DNA of 64,000 bases from Fodinibius sp. Rm-B-1B1-1. Its GTDB lineage: Bacteria; Bacteroidota; Rhodothermia; Balneolales; Balneolaceae. Made by a program: the position numbers and the translations under genes. Below, piece by piece: positions 7,750 through 15,917 of the stretch. The notes under the pieces were generated by a model. It ran no database searches, was not told the origin of the DNA, and saw nothing but the letters and a program-made list of their open reading frames with translations. The DNA lies in the NCBI RefSeq assembly GCF_038594945.1, contig NZ_JBCFYD010000002.1:62001-126000 (forward strand), given 5' to 3'. How positions within the stretch are numbered: the first letter of the stretch is position 1; each line of letters opens with the position of its first letter.

Positions 7750-8916
7750 TCATCCCAAGGCCTGATCAATATCTTGTTTGATATCTTCAATAGCTTCAAG
7801 ACCCACCGCAATGCGAATCATACCGGGGGTAATATTTACAGCTGCTCGTTCTTCATCAGTGAGCTTGGAATGGGTTGTTGAAGCCGGATGCGTGGCAATA
7901 GTTCGGGTATCCCCTAAATTTGCCGAAAGTGATAGCGTTTCCAGCTTGTCCAGGAATTTTGTAGCCGCCTGGTAACCACCACTGATATTAAAAGCCACAA
8001 CGCCGCCTCCTTTTTTCATCTGTTTTTTAGCAAGATCATACTGCGGATGGCTTTTGAGATGCGGGTATTTTACCCATTCTACATTCTGTTGCTCTTCAAG
8101 AAAAGTGGCCAACTCTAATGCGTTATCACAGTGGCGATCCATACGTGCAGGCAGCGTTTCCAGGCTCTTGGAAAACATCCAGGCGTTGAACGGAGAGAGG
8201 GCCGGTCCCGAGTGGCGCGTAAAAAAGCTAATCTCTTCGATGTATTTTTCTTTGCCGACAATTACTCCACCAATACCGCGCCCCTGTCCATCGATAAATT
8301 TTGTAGCCGAATGTAGAACAATATCTGCACCATATTTCATTGGTTGTTGCAAGTAGGGCGTGGCAAAGCAGTTGTCGACAATGAGAATTAGATTGTGAGC
8401 TTCAGCCAGTTCGCCCGCCCACTCGAGATCAATAAGATCGAGTCCGGGATTGGAGGGTGTTTCCAAGAAAAGAACTTTGGTTTGCTCTTTGATGAGCGAT
8501 TCCCAGTTTTCTGGATTGTCGATATCCCCATAACTAAAGTTGATGCCCCATTTGGGTAAAATTCCATTCAGTATTTGGTGGGATGAGCCAAAAAGAGACC
8601 TGCAAGCAAGTACGTGGTCACCCTGTTCCAAAAGTCCGGCTAAACTCGAAAAAATTGCTGACATCCCCGAAGCCGTAGCAATACCTGCTTCTGCACCTTC
8701 GAGCCAACACATCTTCTCTTCAAACTCGTTGGTATTGGGGTTTGAATAACGACTGTATACGTTTCCCTCAACTTCTTTGGCAAAAAGAGCACGTGCATGT
8801 TCAGCAGAATCAAACACGAAGCTCGAGGTCATAAAAAGTGGAGTCGAGTGTTCGTGTTGTTCGCTGCGTTCAGTTTGTGTACGTATGGCTTTTGTTTCGG
8901 GCTTCTTTTTAGTCAC
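7750..8916 (-). CDS. metZ: O-succinylhomoserine sulfhydrylase (trans-sulfuration PLP enzyme)
   Basis: A 388-residue Cys/Met metabolism PLP enzyme. The PLP lysine is in the motif HSATKFIDGQGR, and the family phosphate/PLP-binding motif TASGMSAIFS is present. The N-terminal TSSFVFDSAEHARALF and GNVYSRYSNPN resemble MetZ more than MetB or MetC. MetZ makes homocysteine directly from O-succinyl- or O-acetyl-homoserine and sulfide. It follows an OsmC-type gene by 4 bp, probably in the same transcript. The preferred acyl group cannot be read from the sequence. Cystathionine gamma-synthase/lyase activity is the alternative. Confidence 0.85.
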   Translation of the reverse strand: MTKKKPETKAIRTQTERSEQHEHSTPLFMTSSFVFDSAEHARALFAKEVEGNVYSRYSNPNTNEFEEKMCWLEGAEAGIATASGMSAIFSSLAGLLEQGDHVLACRSLFGSSHQILNGILPKWGINFSYGDIDNPENWESLIKEQTKVLFLETPSNPGLDLIDLEWAGELAEAHNLILIVDNCFATPYLQQPMKYGADIVLHSATKFIDGQGRGIGGVIVGKEKYIEEISFFTRHSGPALSPFNAWMFSKSLETLPARMDRHCDNALELATFLEEQQNVEWVKYPHLKSHPQYDLAKKQMKKGGGVVAFNISGGYQAATKFLDKLETLSLSANLGDTRTIATHPASTTHSKLTDEERAAVNITPGMIRIAVGLEAIEDIKQDIDQALG

Positions 8917-8920
8917 AATA

Positions 8921-9337
8921 TTAATTGCTTATGATTTCAAAGCTGTGAGTGATGTCAGAGGTTTTTTCTAACGTCTTGGTCACTGAGCAATATTTATCGA
9001 GCGAAAGGTTAATAGCACGCTCTACTTTGCTTTCGTCCAGATCACCTGTGAAAATATAGTTGATATGGATAGTAGTAAATTCAGAATAGGTGTCTTTATT
9101 TTGTCGATCTCCGTCTACGACTACCTTAAGATCTTGTAAATCCTGTTTCTGTTTTTCAAGAATACCAATGATATCAATGGCACTACAGCCACCTACACCG
9201 GCCAGTAAAAGCTGCATGGGACTAAAGCCGCCCTCAAGTCCCCCAATTTCTGTGGTACCATCCATTCTAATGGCTCCTCCTTCCTCGTTTTGAGCTTCCA
9301 TATGGAGGTCTTTTAGATGATCAATCGTAATTTTCAT
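8921..9337 (-). CDS. OsmC/Ohr-like family protein (YhfA type)
   Basis: A 138-residue OsmC-fold protein with both redox cysteines of the family, one in GGCSAIDII (central helix) and one in DKYCSVTKTL. The family includes peroxide-reducing thiol proteins. The placement next to metZ suggests a role linked to sulfur or thiol metabolism, but that is inference. It starts at 9337, 30 bp downstream of a TTTTTG-TACCTTAA promoter-like element (9380-9367). A second OsmC paralogue lies at 31461-31889, and the two are distant in sequence. Confidence 0.85.
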   Translation of the reverse strand: MKITIDHLKDLHMEAQNEEGGAIRMDGTTEIGGLEGGFSPMQLLLAGVGGCSAIDIIGILEKQKQDLQDLKVVVDGDRQNKDTYSEFTTIHINYIFTGDLDESKVERAINLSLDKYCSVTKTLEKTSDITHSFEIISN

Positions 9338-9366
9338 AACAATGTTTTTTACTAAAATTTTGCAGA

Positions 9367-9380
9367 TTAAGGTACAAAAA
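9367..9380 (-). promoter_or_regulatory. Candidate promoter of the osmC-metZ unit
   Basis: On the minus strand TTTTTG is followed directly by TACCTTAA, close to the Bacteroidota -7 element TAnnTTTG. A TTTC lies 19 bp upstream as a possible -33. The same TTTG-TAYCTT arrangement occurs before lepA, rlmN and the cupin gene in this window. Confidence 0.45.
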
Positions 9381-9589
9381 GGCCGCTGTTTAGGAAAGCT
9401 GATTCTTGTTTTCTTTCTTAGTTCTGTTACTTTGATAAGAAGTATTTTACTTGCTATCCAGAAGAGTATGGATGTAATGCGTTTGATTCTTGACGTATTT
9501 GTTTTTGTGGCCGCTGGGTGGTAAAAAGTAAGAACCTAAAAAGTGGTTGAAAGGATTTATCACATAGTCAAAATAAAAAGGGATAAAAG

Positions 9590-10597
9590 ATGAAAAAGGG
9601 AATAGCATTATCTGGATTAATGGTTTTACTCATCCTATTGGGATGTGAGGAAAATATTAAGGACGAAACAATGACTTCGATACCCGAACCGGAATATTCA
9701 CTTTCTGCTGATCAAACCCATAGTTATTGGAGTAGCACCGTTGAACCTTTGATTAGGGTGGAATCGGGCAGTGTGATTGAGGTCAGTACCGAAGAGGCTT
9801 CTGATCAGCAGTTAACTCCAGAATCTACAGTGGAGGATATTGAGAACCTGAGCTTTGATCCCATTCACCCGTTAACGGGACCAGTTTATGTGGAGAATGC
9901 TGAGCCGGGGGATATACTCAAAGTGAAACTCCATAAAATTGAGTTGGGAAGTTGGGGATGGACGGGCATAATTCCGGGTTTTGGGTTCTTAGCTGATGAA
10001 TTTAATGAGCCCTGGATTAAAACCTTCGAGTTTGATGAAAATTCTCAAACTGCTGCATTTTCTGATGATATCAACATTCCTTTAAAACCGTTTCCGGGAG
10101 TCATGGGAGTTGCTCCGGCAACTGATTCTTCGTTATCCACTGTCCCACCGAGAGCGAACGGGGGCAATATGGATGATCCCAATATGACAGAAGGGACGAC
10201 CGTATATTTTCCTGTTTTTGTAGAAGGAGCCTTATTTTCAATAGGCGATACCCATGCGGCACAAGGCCATGGTGAAGTTTGCGGAACAGCTATTGAGGCA
10301 CCGATGCGGATTGTATATGAAATTGAGGTAATAAAAGGTGAGCGTAAAATTCAGGAGCCGCAGTACGAAACCGATGACTATTATGCCGTTACTGGTTATG
10401 GTGAAACCATTGACGAAGCGGCTAAGAAAGCTACCCGTTATATGATTGATTATTTGGAGCAGGAACACGATATGGATCGCAATGATGCATATGCTTTAAC
10501 TTCTTTGGCGGGAGATCTGAAAATTGCCGAGGTCGTTGATGTGCCACACATGCTGGTGTCTATGCATATGTCAAAAGAAGTGTTGGGCGTTAAATAA
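9590..10597 (+). CDS. Acetamidase/formamidase-family lipoprotein
   Basis: A 335-residue protein that begins with a lipoprotein signal peptide: Lys3, a hydrophobic core, and the lipobox LLGC at about 17-20. It continues as an FmdA/AmdA-like acetamidase/formamidase domain, recognisable by THSYWSSTVEPLIRVESG near the start, NPLTGPVYVENAEPGD-like sequence (here HPLTGPVYVENAEPGD) and GDTHAAQGHGEVCGTAIE. Family members hydrolyse short amides to ammonia and carboxylates, usually in the cytoplasm. The lipobox predicts attachment in the cell envelope instead. It is a single gene between convergent and divergent neighbours. The natural substrate is unknown. Confidence 0.85.
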   Translation: MKKGIALSGLMVLLILLGCEENIKDETMTSIPEPEYSLSADQTHSYWSSTVEPLIRVESGSVIEVSTEEASDQQLTPESTVEDIENLSFDPIHPLTGPVYVENAEPGDILKVKLHKIELGSWGWTGIIPGFGFLADEFNEPWIKTFEFDENSQTAAFSDDINIPLKPFPGVMGVAPATDSSLSTVPPRANGGNMDDPNMTEGTTVYFPVFVEGALFSIGDTHAAQGHGEVCGTAIEAPMRIVYEIEVIKGERKIQEPQYETDDYYAVTGYGETIDEAAKKATRYMIDYLEQEHDMDRNDAYALTSLAGDLKIAEVVDVPHMLVSMHMSKEVLGVK

Positions 10598-10608
10598 TAT
10601 TTTAATTT

Positions 10609-10635
10609 ATCGGATGGCTGGGCTTGCCATCCGAT
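10609..10635. terminator. Hairpin between the convergent acetamidase and hisIE genes
   Basis: ATCGGATGGC and GCCATCCGAT form a perfect 10-bp stem around a 7-base loop, 11 bp after the acetamidase stop. No U-run follows on either strand, so it may stabilise 3' ends rather than terminate alone. Confidence 0.5.
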
Positions 10636-10715
10636 GGATATTACAGGCATTAAATTACGTTTCTAAGCAGAGTGTAGAGATAACAGTCTGAGTAGATGCT
10701 TCAAACTATTCATTA

Positions 10716-11330
10716 CTATTTGCTGTGACGCTCTTCAAGATTATCAATAATGGATTGAAGCGGAACGCCCTTAGCAACTAATAATACCAGCAAGTGATAG
10801 ATAAGATCAGAGACCTCATCTACTAAGTTGTGATTTTCATTTTTGGCTTCAATAACTGTTTCTACGGCTTCTTCACCCACTTTCTGGGCAATTGTATCAA
10901 TTCCATTCTTAAAAAGGGAGGTCGTATAGGAGCCTTCCGGCATCTGTTTTTTTCGGCTGATGATTACTTCTTCAAGATTGCCTAAAAAGTTGAGTTGGGA
11001 ATCAGGTTTGAAATCTTTTCTGTAGAAACAAGATTGTTCACCAGTATGGCACGTTGGTCCTTTGGGATTCGCTAAGATAAGCAGTGTGTCGTCATCGCAA
11101 TCTTGCTGGATATCAACCAACTCAAGATGGTTGCCGGATGTTTCGCCCTTGGTCCAAAGTCGCTGTTTAGTGCGACTAAAAAAGGTAACTCGTTCTTCAT
11201 CAAGCGTCTTTTGCAGGGCTTCTTTGTTCATGTAACCGAGCATAAGAACTTGGAAGCTTTGGGCATCTTGAATAATAGCTGGCATTAACCCATTAACTTT
11301 TTCGAAATCGAGAGAATCAATGTTAATCAT
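10716..11330 (-). CDS. hisIE: Bifunctional phosphoribosyl-AMP cyclohydrolase / phosphoribosyl-ATP pyrophosphatase
   Basis: 204 residues with two domains. The N-terminal cyclohydrolase (HisI, about 1-115) has VLMLGYMNKEAL, RLWTKGETSGN, the metal-binding DCDDD and the cysteine-bearing GPTCHTGEQSCF. The C-terminal pyrophosphohydrolase (HisE, about 115-204) has QKVGEEAVETVIEA and the acidic DEVSDLIYH. It performs steps 2 and 3 of histidine synthesis. The length is normal for the fused enzyme. It lies downstream of hisF with an 85-bp gap that contains a short repeat (ATTGCGT twice, 11342-11355). Confidence 0.96.
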   Translation of the reverse strand: MINIDSLDFEKVNGLMPAIIQDAQSFQVLMLGYMNKEALQKTLDEERVTFFSRTKQRLWTKGETSGNHLELVDIQQDCDDDTLLILANPKGPTCHTGEQSCFYRKDFKPDSQLNFLGNLEEVIISRKKQMPEGSYTTSLFKNGIDTIAQKVGEEAVETVIEAKNENHNLVDEVSDLIYHLLVLLVAKGVPLQSIIDNLEERHSK

Positions 11331-11415
11331 GTTTTAAACTTATTGCGTATTGCGTAGTATATTTTGCTTTTGATTCGTAGGATGATACGACATACACAAT
11401 ATTACTTATTAAAAT

Positions 11416-12177
11416 TTATTTTGTTATACGAACAGATATTTGAGCCTTCTTAAGGTCTTCTTTGAGATCAGAAATCTTAATTTCCTGAAAGTGAAAAATG
11501 CTTGCTGCCAGTACTGCGTCAGCGTTCCCTTTTTTGATAGCGTCAATACAGTGTTGTTTGGTACCGGCACCGCCGCTGGCAATAACGGGAATGGTAGTAA
11601 ATTCGTTGACTCTTTGTAGCAGTTCAAGGTCAAATCCTTCTTTCGTACCATCTTGGTCCATACTTGTAAGTAAAACTTCACCTGCCCCACGTTCTTCAAC
11701 TTCTTTGATCCATTTGAGAGCATCCTTCCCAGTATTTTTTGATCCGCCTGAAATAAAGACTGTCCATTGGTCGCCGGTACGTTTCGCATCCACTGCAGCA
11801 ACAATACATTGCGAGCCAAACTGTTGGGCTGCTTTATTAATAAGCTCAGGGTTACGGACAATAGCACTGTTCATTGAAACTTTATCAGCCCCGGCATGTA
11901 ATATTTCTGCAATCTGTTTGGTGTTGCTTATACCACCGCCAACGGTAAAAGGGATATCAATTTCTTGTGCAATTTTTGTTACGAGCTCAACCAGTGTCTT
12001 TCGTTTTTCTTTGGTAGCAGTAATATCCAAAAATACAAGTTCATCGGCACCTTCGTCAGAATATCGGCGTGCCAGTTCTACTGGGTCACCTGCATCGCGC
12101 AATCCTTCAAAGTTAACACCTTTTACTGTTCTACCATCTTTAATATCGAGGCAGGGAATAATACGTTTTGCAAGCAT
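11416..12177 (-). CDS. hisF: Imidazole glycerol phosphate synthase, cyclase subunit
   Basis: A 253-residue (beta/alpha)8 barrel. [18 protein letters not shown] carries the catalytic Asp11, and the second catalytic Asp lies in VAAVDAKR. HisF uses ammonia from HisH to close the imidazole ring, releasing IGP and AICAR. Its partner hisH is about 7 kb upstream, separated by an export cassette and hisA. A candidate -7 promoter element TATATTTG lies at 12222-12215 on the minus strand, so hisF-hisIE may be its own transcript. Confidence 0.97.
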   Translation of the reverse strand: MLAKRIIPCLDIKDGRTVKGVNFEGLRDAGDPVELARRYSDEGADELVFLDITATKEKRKTLVELVTKIAQEIDIPFTVGGGISNTKQIAEILHAGADKVSMNSAIVRNPELINKAAQQFGSQCIVAAVDAKRTGDQWTVFISGGSKNTGKDALKWIKEVEERGAGEVLLTSMDQDGTKEGFDLELLQRVNEFTTIPVIASGGAGTKQHCIDAIKKGNADAVLAASIFHFQEIKISDLKEDLKKAQISVRITK

Positions 12178-12385
12178 GGGATGGTGTGGTGAAAATCAAT
12201 AATTTGTTAGATCCCAAATATAGAAAATCTTATGGTAACAGGTTAGATTACAACTGATCGAAAATTCTACCACTCAGCAAGGCCTAATATTTAACTTAGA
12301 TTGAATATAAATTTTGTTCTTGAGGATCATGTAAAGGAAAATATTTGTATAGTTTAACGAAGGTTAACTTAAAAGACCGAGAATT

Positions 12386-12478
12386 ATGGCTAAACCAACA
12401 GAATGTCCTCAATGTGGAGCAACGGCAGTTGATCCGTGTCAAAAAGAACCTAAAATTGATTGTGAACGCGAAGATTAA
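12386..12478 (+). CDS. Small four-cysteine protein (30 aa)
   Basis: A complete ORF of 30 codons (MAKPTECPQCGATAVDPC...). Cysteines at 7, 10, 18 and 26 follow the pattern CPxCG-x7-C-x7-C, resembling a minimal zinc ribbon. A strong terminator starts 22 bp after the stop, and a TTTG-TATAGT promoter-like sequence lies 30 bp before the start, so it looks like an independent gene. Too short for routine gene calling. It belongs to no family I can name with confidence. Zinc binding is inferred from the cysteine pattern. Confidence 0.65.
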   Translation: MAKPTECPQCGATAVDPCQKEPKIDCERED

Positions 12479-12500
12479 CTTTTGCTTACAGATTTGATAA

Positions 12501-12529
12501 AAGCCGCGGTTTAAACCGTGGCTTTTTTT
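12501..12529 (+). terminator. Rho-independent terminator
   Basis: AAGCCGCGGTTT and AAACCGTGGCTT form a 12-bp stem (one mismatch or wobble) with almost no loop, followed by TTTTT. It ends the transcript of the small four-cysteine protein. Confidence 0.85.
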
Positions 12530-12580
12530 ATTTGAAGTGCATAAAAGCGGAGAGGTTTCATTTATGTTTACCGATCAATA

Positions 12581-12592
12581 TTTGTACCTTCT
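12581..12592 (+). promoter_or_regulatory. Candidate promoter of the cupin gene
   Basis: TTTG followed directly by TACCTTCT, with TTTA 20 bp upstream of the TACC. It is the same arrangement as the elements before lepA, rlmN and osmC. It lies 40 bp before the start codon. Confidence 0.45.
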
Positions 12593-12631
12593 TCCCTCAA
12601 AAATAGAATTATAGTAATTAGGTAGATTTCA

Positions 12632-13135
12632 ATGAATCCCGATAGTACGAAGCAAAAGTTATTTGAGAAAACAAGGCAGACTATTCAAGAGAAAAATTTT
12701 GCTATCGTTGATGAAGATATGGAGCGACCTTGGGGAGGCTTTTTTGTTATTGATGAGAGTCAGGCGGCTGATTTTGCAAAGACGTATTTTGGAGATATCG
12801 ATATTGAGGATCTGAAAATATCGGGGAAGCTGAGTCCCAAAATATTGATTGTTCAGCCTGATAAGCGTTTATCGTGGCAGTACCATCATCGCCGCGCTGA
12901 AATATGGAAGGTGCTTGAAGGGCCCGTTGGCGTGATCACCAGTGATACGGATGAGCAAGGGCCTGTGCATATATTGGATGAGGGAGAGTTTATTACCTTG
13001 GAGCAGGGCGAACGTCACCGTCTGGTGGGACTTGACGGCTGGGCAACCCTTGCTGAAATCTGGCAGCATACCGATCCCGAAAATCCATCTGATGAAGATG
13101 ATATTGTGCGTGTACAAGATGATTTTGGACGGTAA
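12632..13135 (+). CDS. Cupin protein, mannose-6-phosphate isomerase type II-like
   Basis: A 167-residue single-domain cupin. ERPWGGFFVID near residue 32, QYHHRRAEIWKVLEG (metal ligands His/His/Glu) and a second motif EQGERHRLVG give a complete cupin metal site. It resembles the C-terminal PMI domain of GDP-mannose pyrophosphorylase/PMI fusions and is often labelled phosphoheptose isomerase in this phylum. Interconversion of a sugar phosphate is likely; the exact substrate is unknown. It is on the plus strand between the minus-strand genes hisF and hisA, converging on hisA with a 6-bp gap. Confidence 0.8.
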   Translation: MNPDSTKQKLFEKTRQTIQEKNFAIVDEDMERPWGGFFVIDESQAADFAKTYFGDIDIEDLKISGKLSPKILIVQPDKRLSWQYHHRRAEIWKVLEGPVGVITSDTDEQGPVHILDEGEFITLEQGERHRLVGLDGWATLAEIWQHTDPENPSDEDDIVRVQDDFGR

Positions 13136-13141
13136 CAGGAG

Positions 13142-13861
13142 TTATTCCGAATGATATCTTTGCATCTCGTCAAGAGAAAGTTTGCCTTCGTAATACGCAC
13201 GTCCAATCACGACGCCATATTGATTTTGCTCAGCCAATAATTTTAAATCGTTGGCATTGGCAACACCGCCCGAGGCAATGAAGTGTAGAACGGGGAATTG
13301 AGTCGATAGCTTACGATACAGTTCTATATTAGGCCCCTCGAGGGTACCATCTTTGGAGATGTCAGTACTTAACACCGTTGAAAGTCCACGGTCGATCATC
13401 GGTTGTAGGAAATCTTTAAGGGATTGGTCAAGCGTTTCAAGCCAGCCTCCATAGGCTACTTTTCCGTCTTTGAGATCCATTCCCAAAATAGCACGTTGAC
13501 CATAGTTATCGAGCACCCTTAGCCATTCAGCGGGACTTTTTACTGCCATGGAACTACAAATAATATTAGATATGCCTTTATCGAGTAGCATTTGAGCATC
13601 CTCATAACTGCGAATACCACCCCCAGTTTGGACCGAGATATCGAGCGTATCAATTATTTCCTTCACATGTTCAAGATTTACAAACTTACCTTCTTTGGCG
13701 CCGTTCAGATCAACAATGTGAATATGATCGAATCCGGCTTCTTTGAACTTTCGGGCTTCTTCAACGGGATTATCATTATAGATCGTAGCTTCATCGTAAT
13801 CGCCTTTGTGCAGACGTACGACCTTACCATCAAGAAGGTCTATTGCAGGAATAACTTTCAT
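13142..13861 (-). CDS. hisA: ProFAR isomerase (phosphoribosylformimino-AICAR ribotide isomerase)
   Basis: A 239-residue (beta/alpha)8 barrel. The N-terminal VIPAIDLLDGKVVRLHKGDY carries the catalytic Asp8, and STDISKDGTLEGPN carries the second Asp. It performs the fourth step of histidine synthesis. It follows the export cassette with a gap of about 130 bp that contains degenerate CTGTCCACTG-like repeats (13910-13950). The length is normal. Confidence 0.96.
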   Translation of the reverse strand: MKVIPAIDLLDGKVVRLHKGDYDEATIYNDNPVEEARKFKEAGFDHIHIVDLNGAKEGKFVNLEHVKEIIDTLDISVQTGGGIRSYEDAQMLLDKGISNIICSSMAVKSPAEWLRVLDNYGQRAILGMDLKDGKVAYGGWLETLDQSLKDFLQPMIDRGLSTVLSTDISKDGTLEGPNIELYRKLSTQFPVLHFIASGGVANANDLKLLAEQNQYGVVIGRAYYEGKLSLDEMQRYHSE

Positions 13862-13992
13862 TTTTTCAAGGAAAACTTTGTTAACAATTCGAGCGTGAAA
13901 GTAAACAAACAGTTGGACAGATAACAGTGGGGCAGTGGACAGTTACATAAGATTTAATGTAGAAACTGAAAGTCACCAACCTGAGATAACCG

Positions 13993-15162
13993 TCAGTAGG
14001 ACCATTTTAAGCGAAAGAAGAACAGGTTGGACGTTTCAATCGCATTCCTGAAAACAGTTCCCTTTAAAAGCTGAGATAAGACAAGAAAATCGAGATCTTC
14101 AGTTACAGAAACAGATATCTGTGGGATAGCAATAAAAATGGAACGGTCGAAACTGCTCATAAAATTGAGGGTGCCACTGACAAGAGGGTGGAGCTGGTAA
14201 GAGCCGCCAAGTAGAAATCCCGATTTGGCAATAAATAGGTTATCGGCGCGTGGGGGTTGCGTCAAAGTGTTGAGGGGATTTCTCCTTGGGTTATATCCGC
14301 CGTTATAAAGCAATTCGCTTTGAAGGTATACACCATTTGAGAGCATATAATCAATACCAGCAGTGGCAGTAAAGTGTCCCGTTTGATCAAAAAAATCGTC
14401 TGCTGGGTGAAAGTACGATACCTCGCCTTTGAATCCCGCATCGCCAAGATATCCTGCCCATCCACCGCCAAGTGTTAGTTTATCTAAGTAATGTCCCGCT
14501 GTTATTTGGATGTCGTAGCTTCGCCAACTTGACCGAAGCATTCCGGCTGCCACCGATTGGTCCCAACTATTCCCAATGCGGAAACCAGTCTCGATACTTG
14601 ATGCATAACTCCAATTATATTGAGCGGATAGTGCATCTACACCGGGACGTTCTTCGTAGTCAAAATCGAGAAAAGCGTAATTATTAAACAAGTCATTGGG
14701 ATTCCAAACGTATGTTCGACTCCAGTTTAGGCGTTGGCGTCCGGCGTGGATTTCCCACGGACCGTTGATGTAGCTCAGGTGCAGGCGATCAATAGTAGAA
14801 TGCATCAGGGAATGATCGGTGTCCAGCCAAACCCAAGAAAGGTCAACATAATTGGGATCTTGTTCATAGTATTTTTTTAGTCCGGGAGTATTATTAACGG
14901 TATACCCGTTGAGTAACCTCGTTCTAAGATCCGCCCGAAACTCAAAATTATTGCTGAGGGTCCAGTCACTTTCGATGCGGTGGTGCAGGATGTTATCGTA
15001 TCGAAGCGTAGAAAAGTTATTACTCACAGCAATTTGTCCGAGTTCTTTTAGATAGCCGCTAAACGCTACGTCGAATTCGTTACTTTGCGCAAATGTACTC
15101 TGACAGTTGAATACAACTATAAATAAGAATGTTATAACCGTTGTGTTACTATGCTTGAGCAT
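13993..15162 (-). CDS. Outer-membrane beta-barrel protein of an export cassette
   Basis: About 389 residues from the ATG at 15162, with AAGGA just upstream and 4 bp after the ATPase stop. It begins with a signal peptide ending STFA-Q. The rest alternates aromatic and polar residues, with repeated strands such as IHAGRQRLNWSRTYVWNPND, and ends with an aromatic-rich strand FFRLKWSY, as in outer-membrane barrels. The GRQRLNWG-like motif is seen in DUF1302/alginate-porin-like proteins, so it may be a porin-type partner. It is last in a cassette with a LolA-like protein, two FtsX-like permeases and an ATPase. It probably receives or exports the same cargo. An upstream ATG at 15201 would overlap the ATPase gene. 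Confidence 0.7.
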   Translation of the reverse strand: MLKHSNTTVITFLFIVVFNCQSTFAQSNEFDVAFSGYLKELGQIAVSNNFSTLRYDNILHHRIESDWTLSNNFEFRADLRTRLLNGYTVNNTPGLKKYYEQDPNYVDLSWVWLDTDHSLMHSTIDRLHLSYINGPWEIHAGRQRLNWSRTYVWNPNDLFNNYAFLDFDYEERPGVDALSAQYNWSYASSIETGFRIGNSWDQSVAAGMLRSSWRSYDIQITAGHYLDKLTLGGGWAGYLGDAGFKGEVSYFHPADDFFDQTGHFTATAGIDYMLSNGVYLQSELLYNGGYNPRRNPLNTLTQPPRADNLFIAKSGFLLGGSYQLHPLVSGTLNFMSSFDRSIFIAIPQISVSVTEDLDFLVLSQLLKGTVFRNAIETSNLFFFRLKWSY

Positions 15163-15166
15163 ATCC

Positions 15167-15868
15167 TTATTTCCGAATCTCATCCTTATCAATTTTTCCA
15201 TCTACCAACGTAACCACCCTTCGTGCTCGGTCAATAACCCGTTGATCATGAGTGGCAAAGACAAAGGTCGTCTCTTCTTTTTGATTGAGTTCCAGCATCA
15301 AATCAAGAAGGTCAGCTGTTGATACTGAATCGAGGTTGGCCGTGGGTTCATCCGCCAAAACAAAATCGGGTTTTGAGGCCAGGGCTCGCGCTACTGCTAC
15401 CCGCTGTTGTTGCCCGCCAGAAAGTTCAGACGGACGTTTGTGAATTTTATCTTCCAGCCCGACTTCTTTCAATAGTGCAATACTTTTGCTTTCATATTCT
15501 TCGGCAGGTCGCCCTTGCATTTGCATAATGAATGAAACGTTTTCTATAGCTGTAAGCACTGGGATAAGGTTGTATGCCTGAAATACAAACCCAATATGAT
15601 GCAGGCGAAAGTTGACAAGTTCTCGATCCGATAAGGTATTCAATTCCGTGTCCCTAATGATCGTCTTCCCTTCAGTAGGTGTATCTAATCCGCCAATGAT
15701 GTTAAGCAGTGTGGTTTTGCCCGATCCCGATGGACCTACAATCGCCGTAAATTCTCCTTTTCCTATCGTTAAATCTACGCCACGCAGAGCATGAACCGGC
15801 ACTTTATCAGGGTTGTATATTTTTGTGACGCCTTCGGTTTGAATTATGGACATGGGTGCATATTCCAA
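15167..15868 (-). CDS. ABC transporter ATP-binding protein, LolD/MacB type
   Basis: A 233-residue ATPase with Walker [11 protein letters not shown], the Q-loop [17 protein letters not shown], signature [15 protein letters not shown], Walker [13 protein letters not shown] and the switch His in FATHDQ. These match the lipoprotein-release/macrolide-export (MacB) family. It would power the two FtsX-like permeases encoded upstream. It lies 49 bp after the second permease and 4 bp before the beta-barrel gene, so it is part of the same operon. Confidence 0.93.
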   Translation of the reverse strand: MEYAPMSIIQTEGVTKIYNPDKVPVHALRGVDLTIGKGEFTAIVGPSGSGKTTLLNIIGGLDTPTEGKTIIRDTELNTLSDRELVNFRLHHIGFVFQAYNLIPVLTAIENVSFIMQMQGRPAEEYESKSIALLKEVGLEDKIHKRPSELSGGQQQRVAVARALASKPDFVLADEPTANLDSVSTADLLDLMLELNQKEETTFVFATHDQRVIDRARRVVTLVDGKIDKDEIRK

Positions 15869-15917
15869 GTTACTTATAATTGGGTGTTTGATTTCTATTG
15901 GTAGTCATGCTTAACAG

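Noticed and set aside
9342-9524. 60-codon plus-strand ORF between the OsmC gene and the acetamidase gene
   Set aside because: It overlaps the osmC promoter-like element, has no Shine-Dalgarno and an unlikely composition. I see no family resemblance.
11498-12202. 234-codon plus-strand ORF inside hisF
   Set aside because: Antisense shadow of hisF; Ser/Pro-rich composition typical of such shadows.
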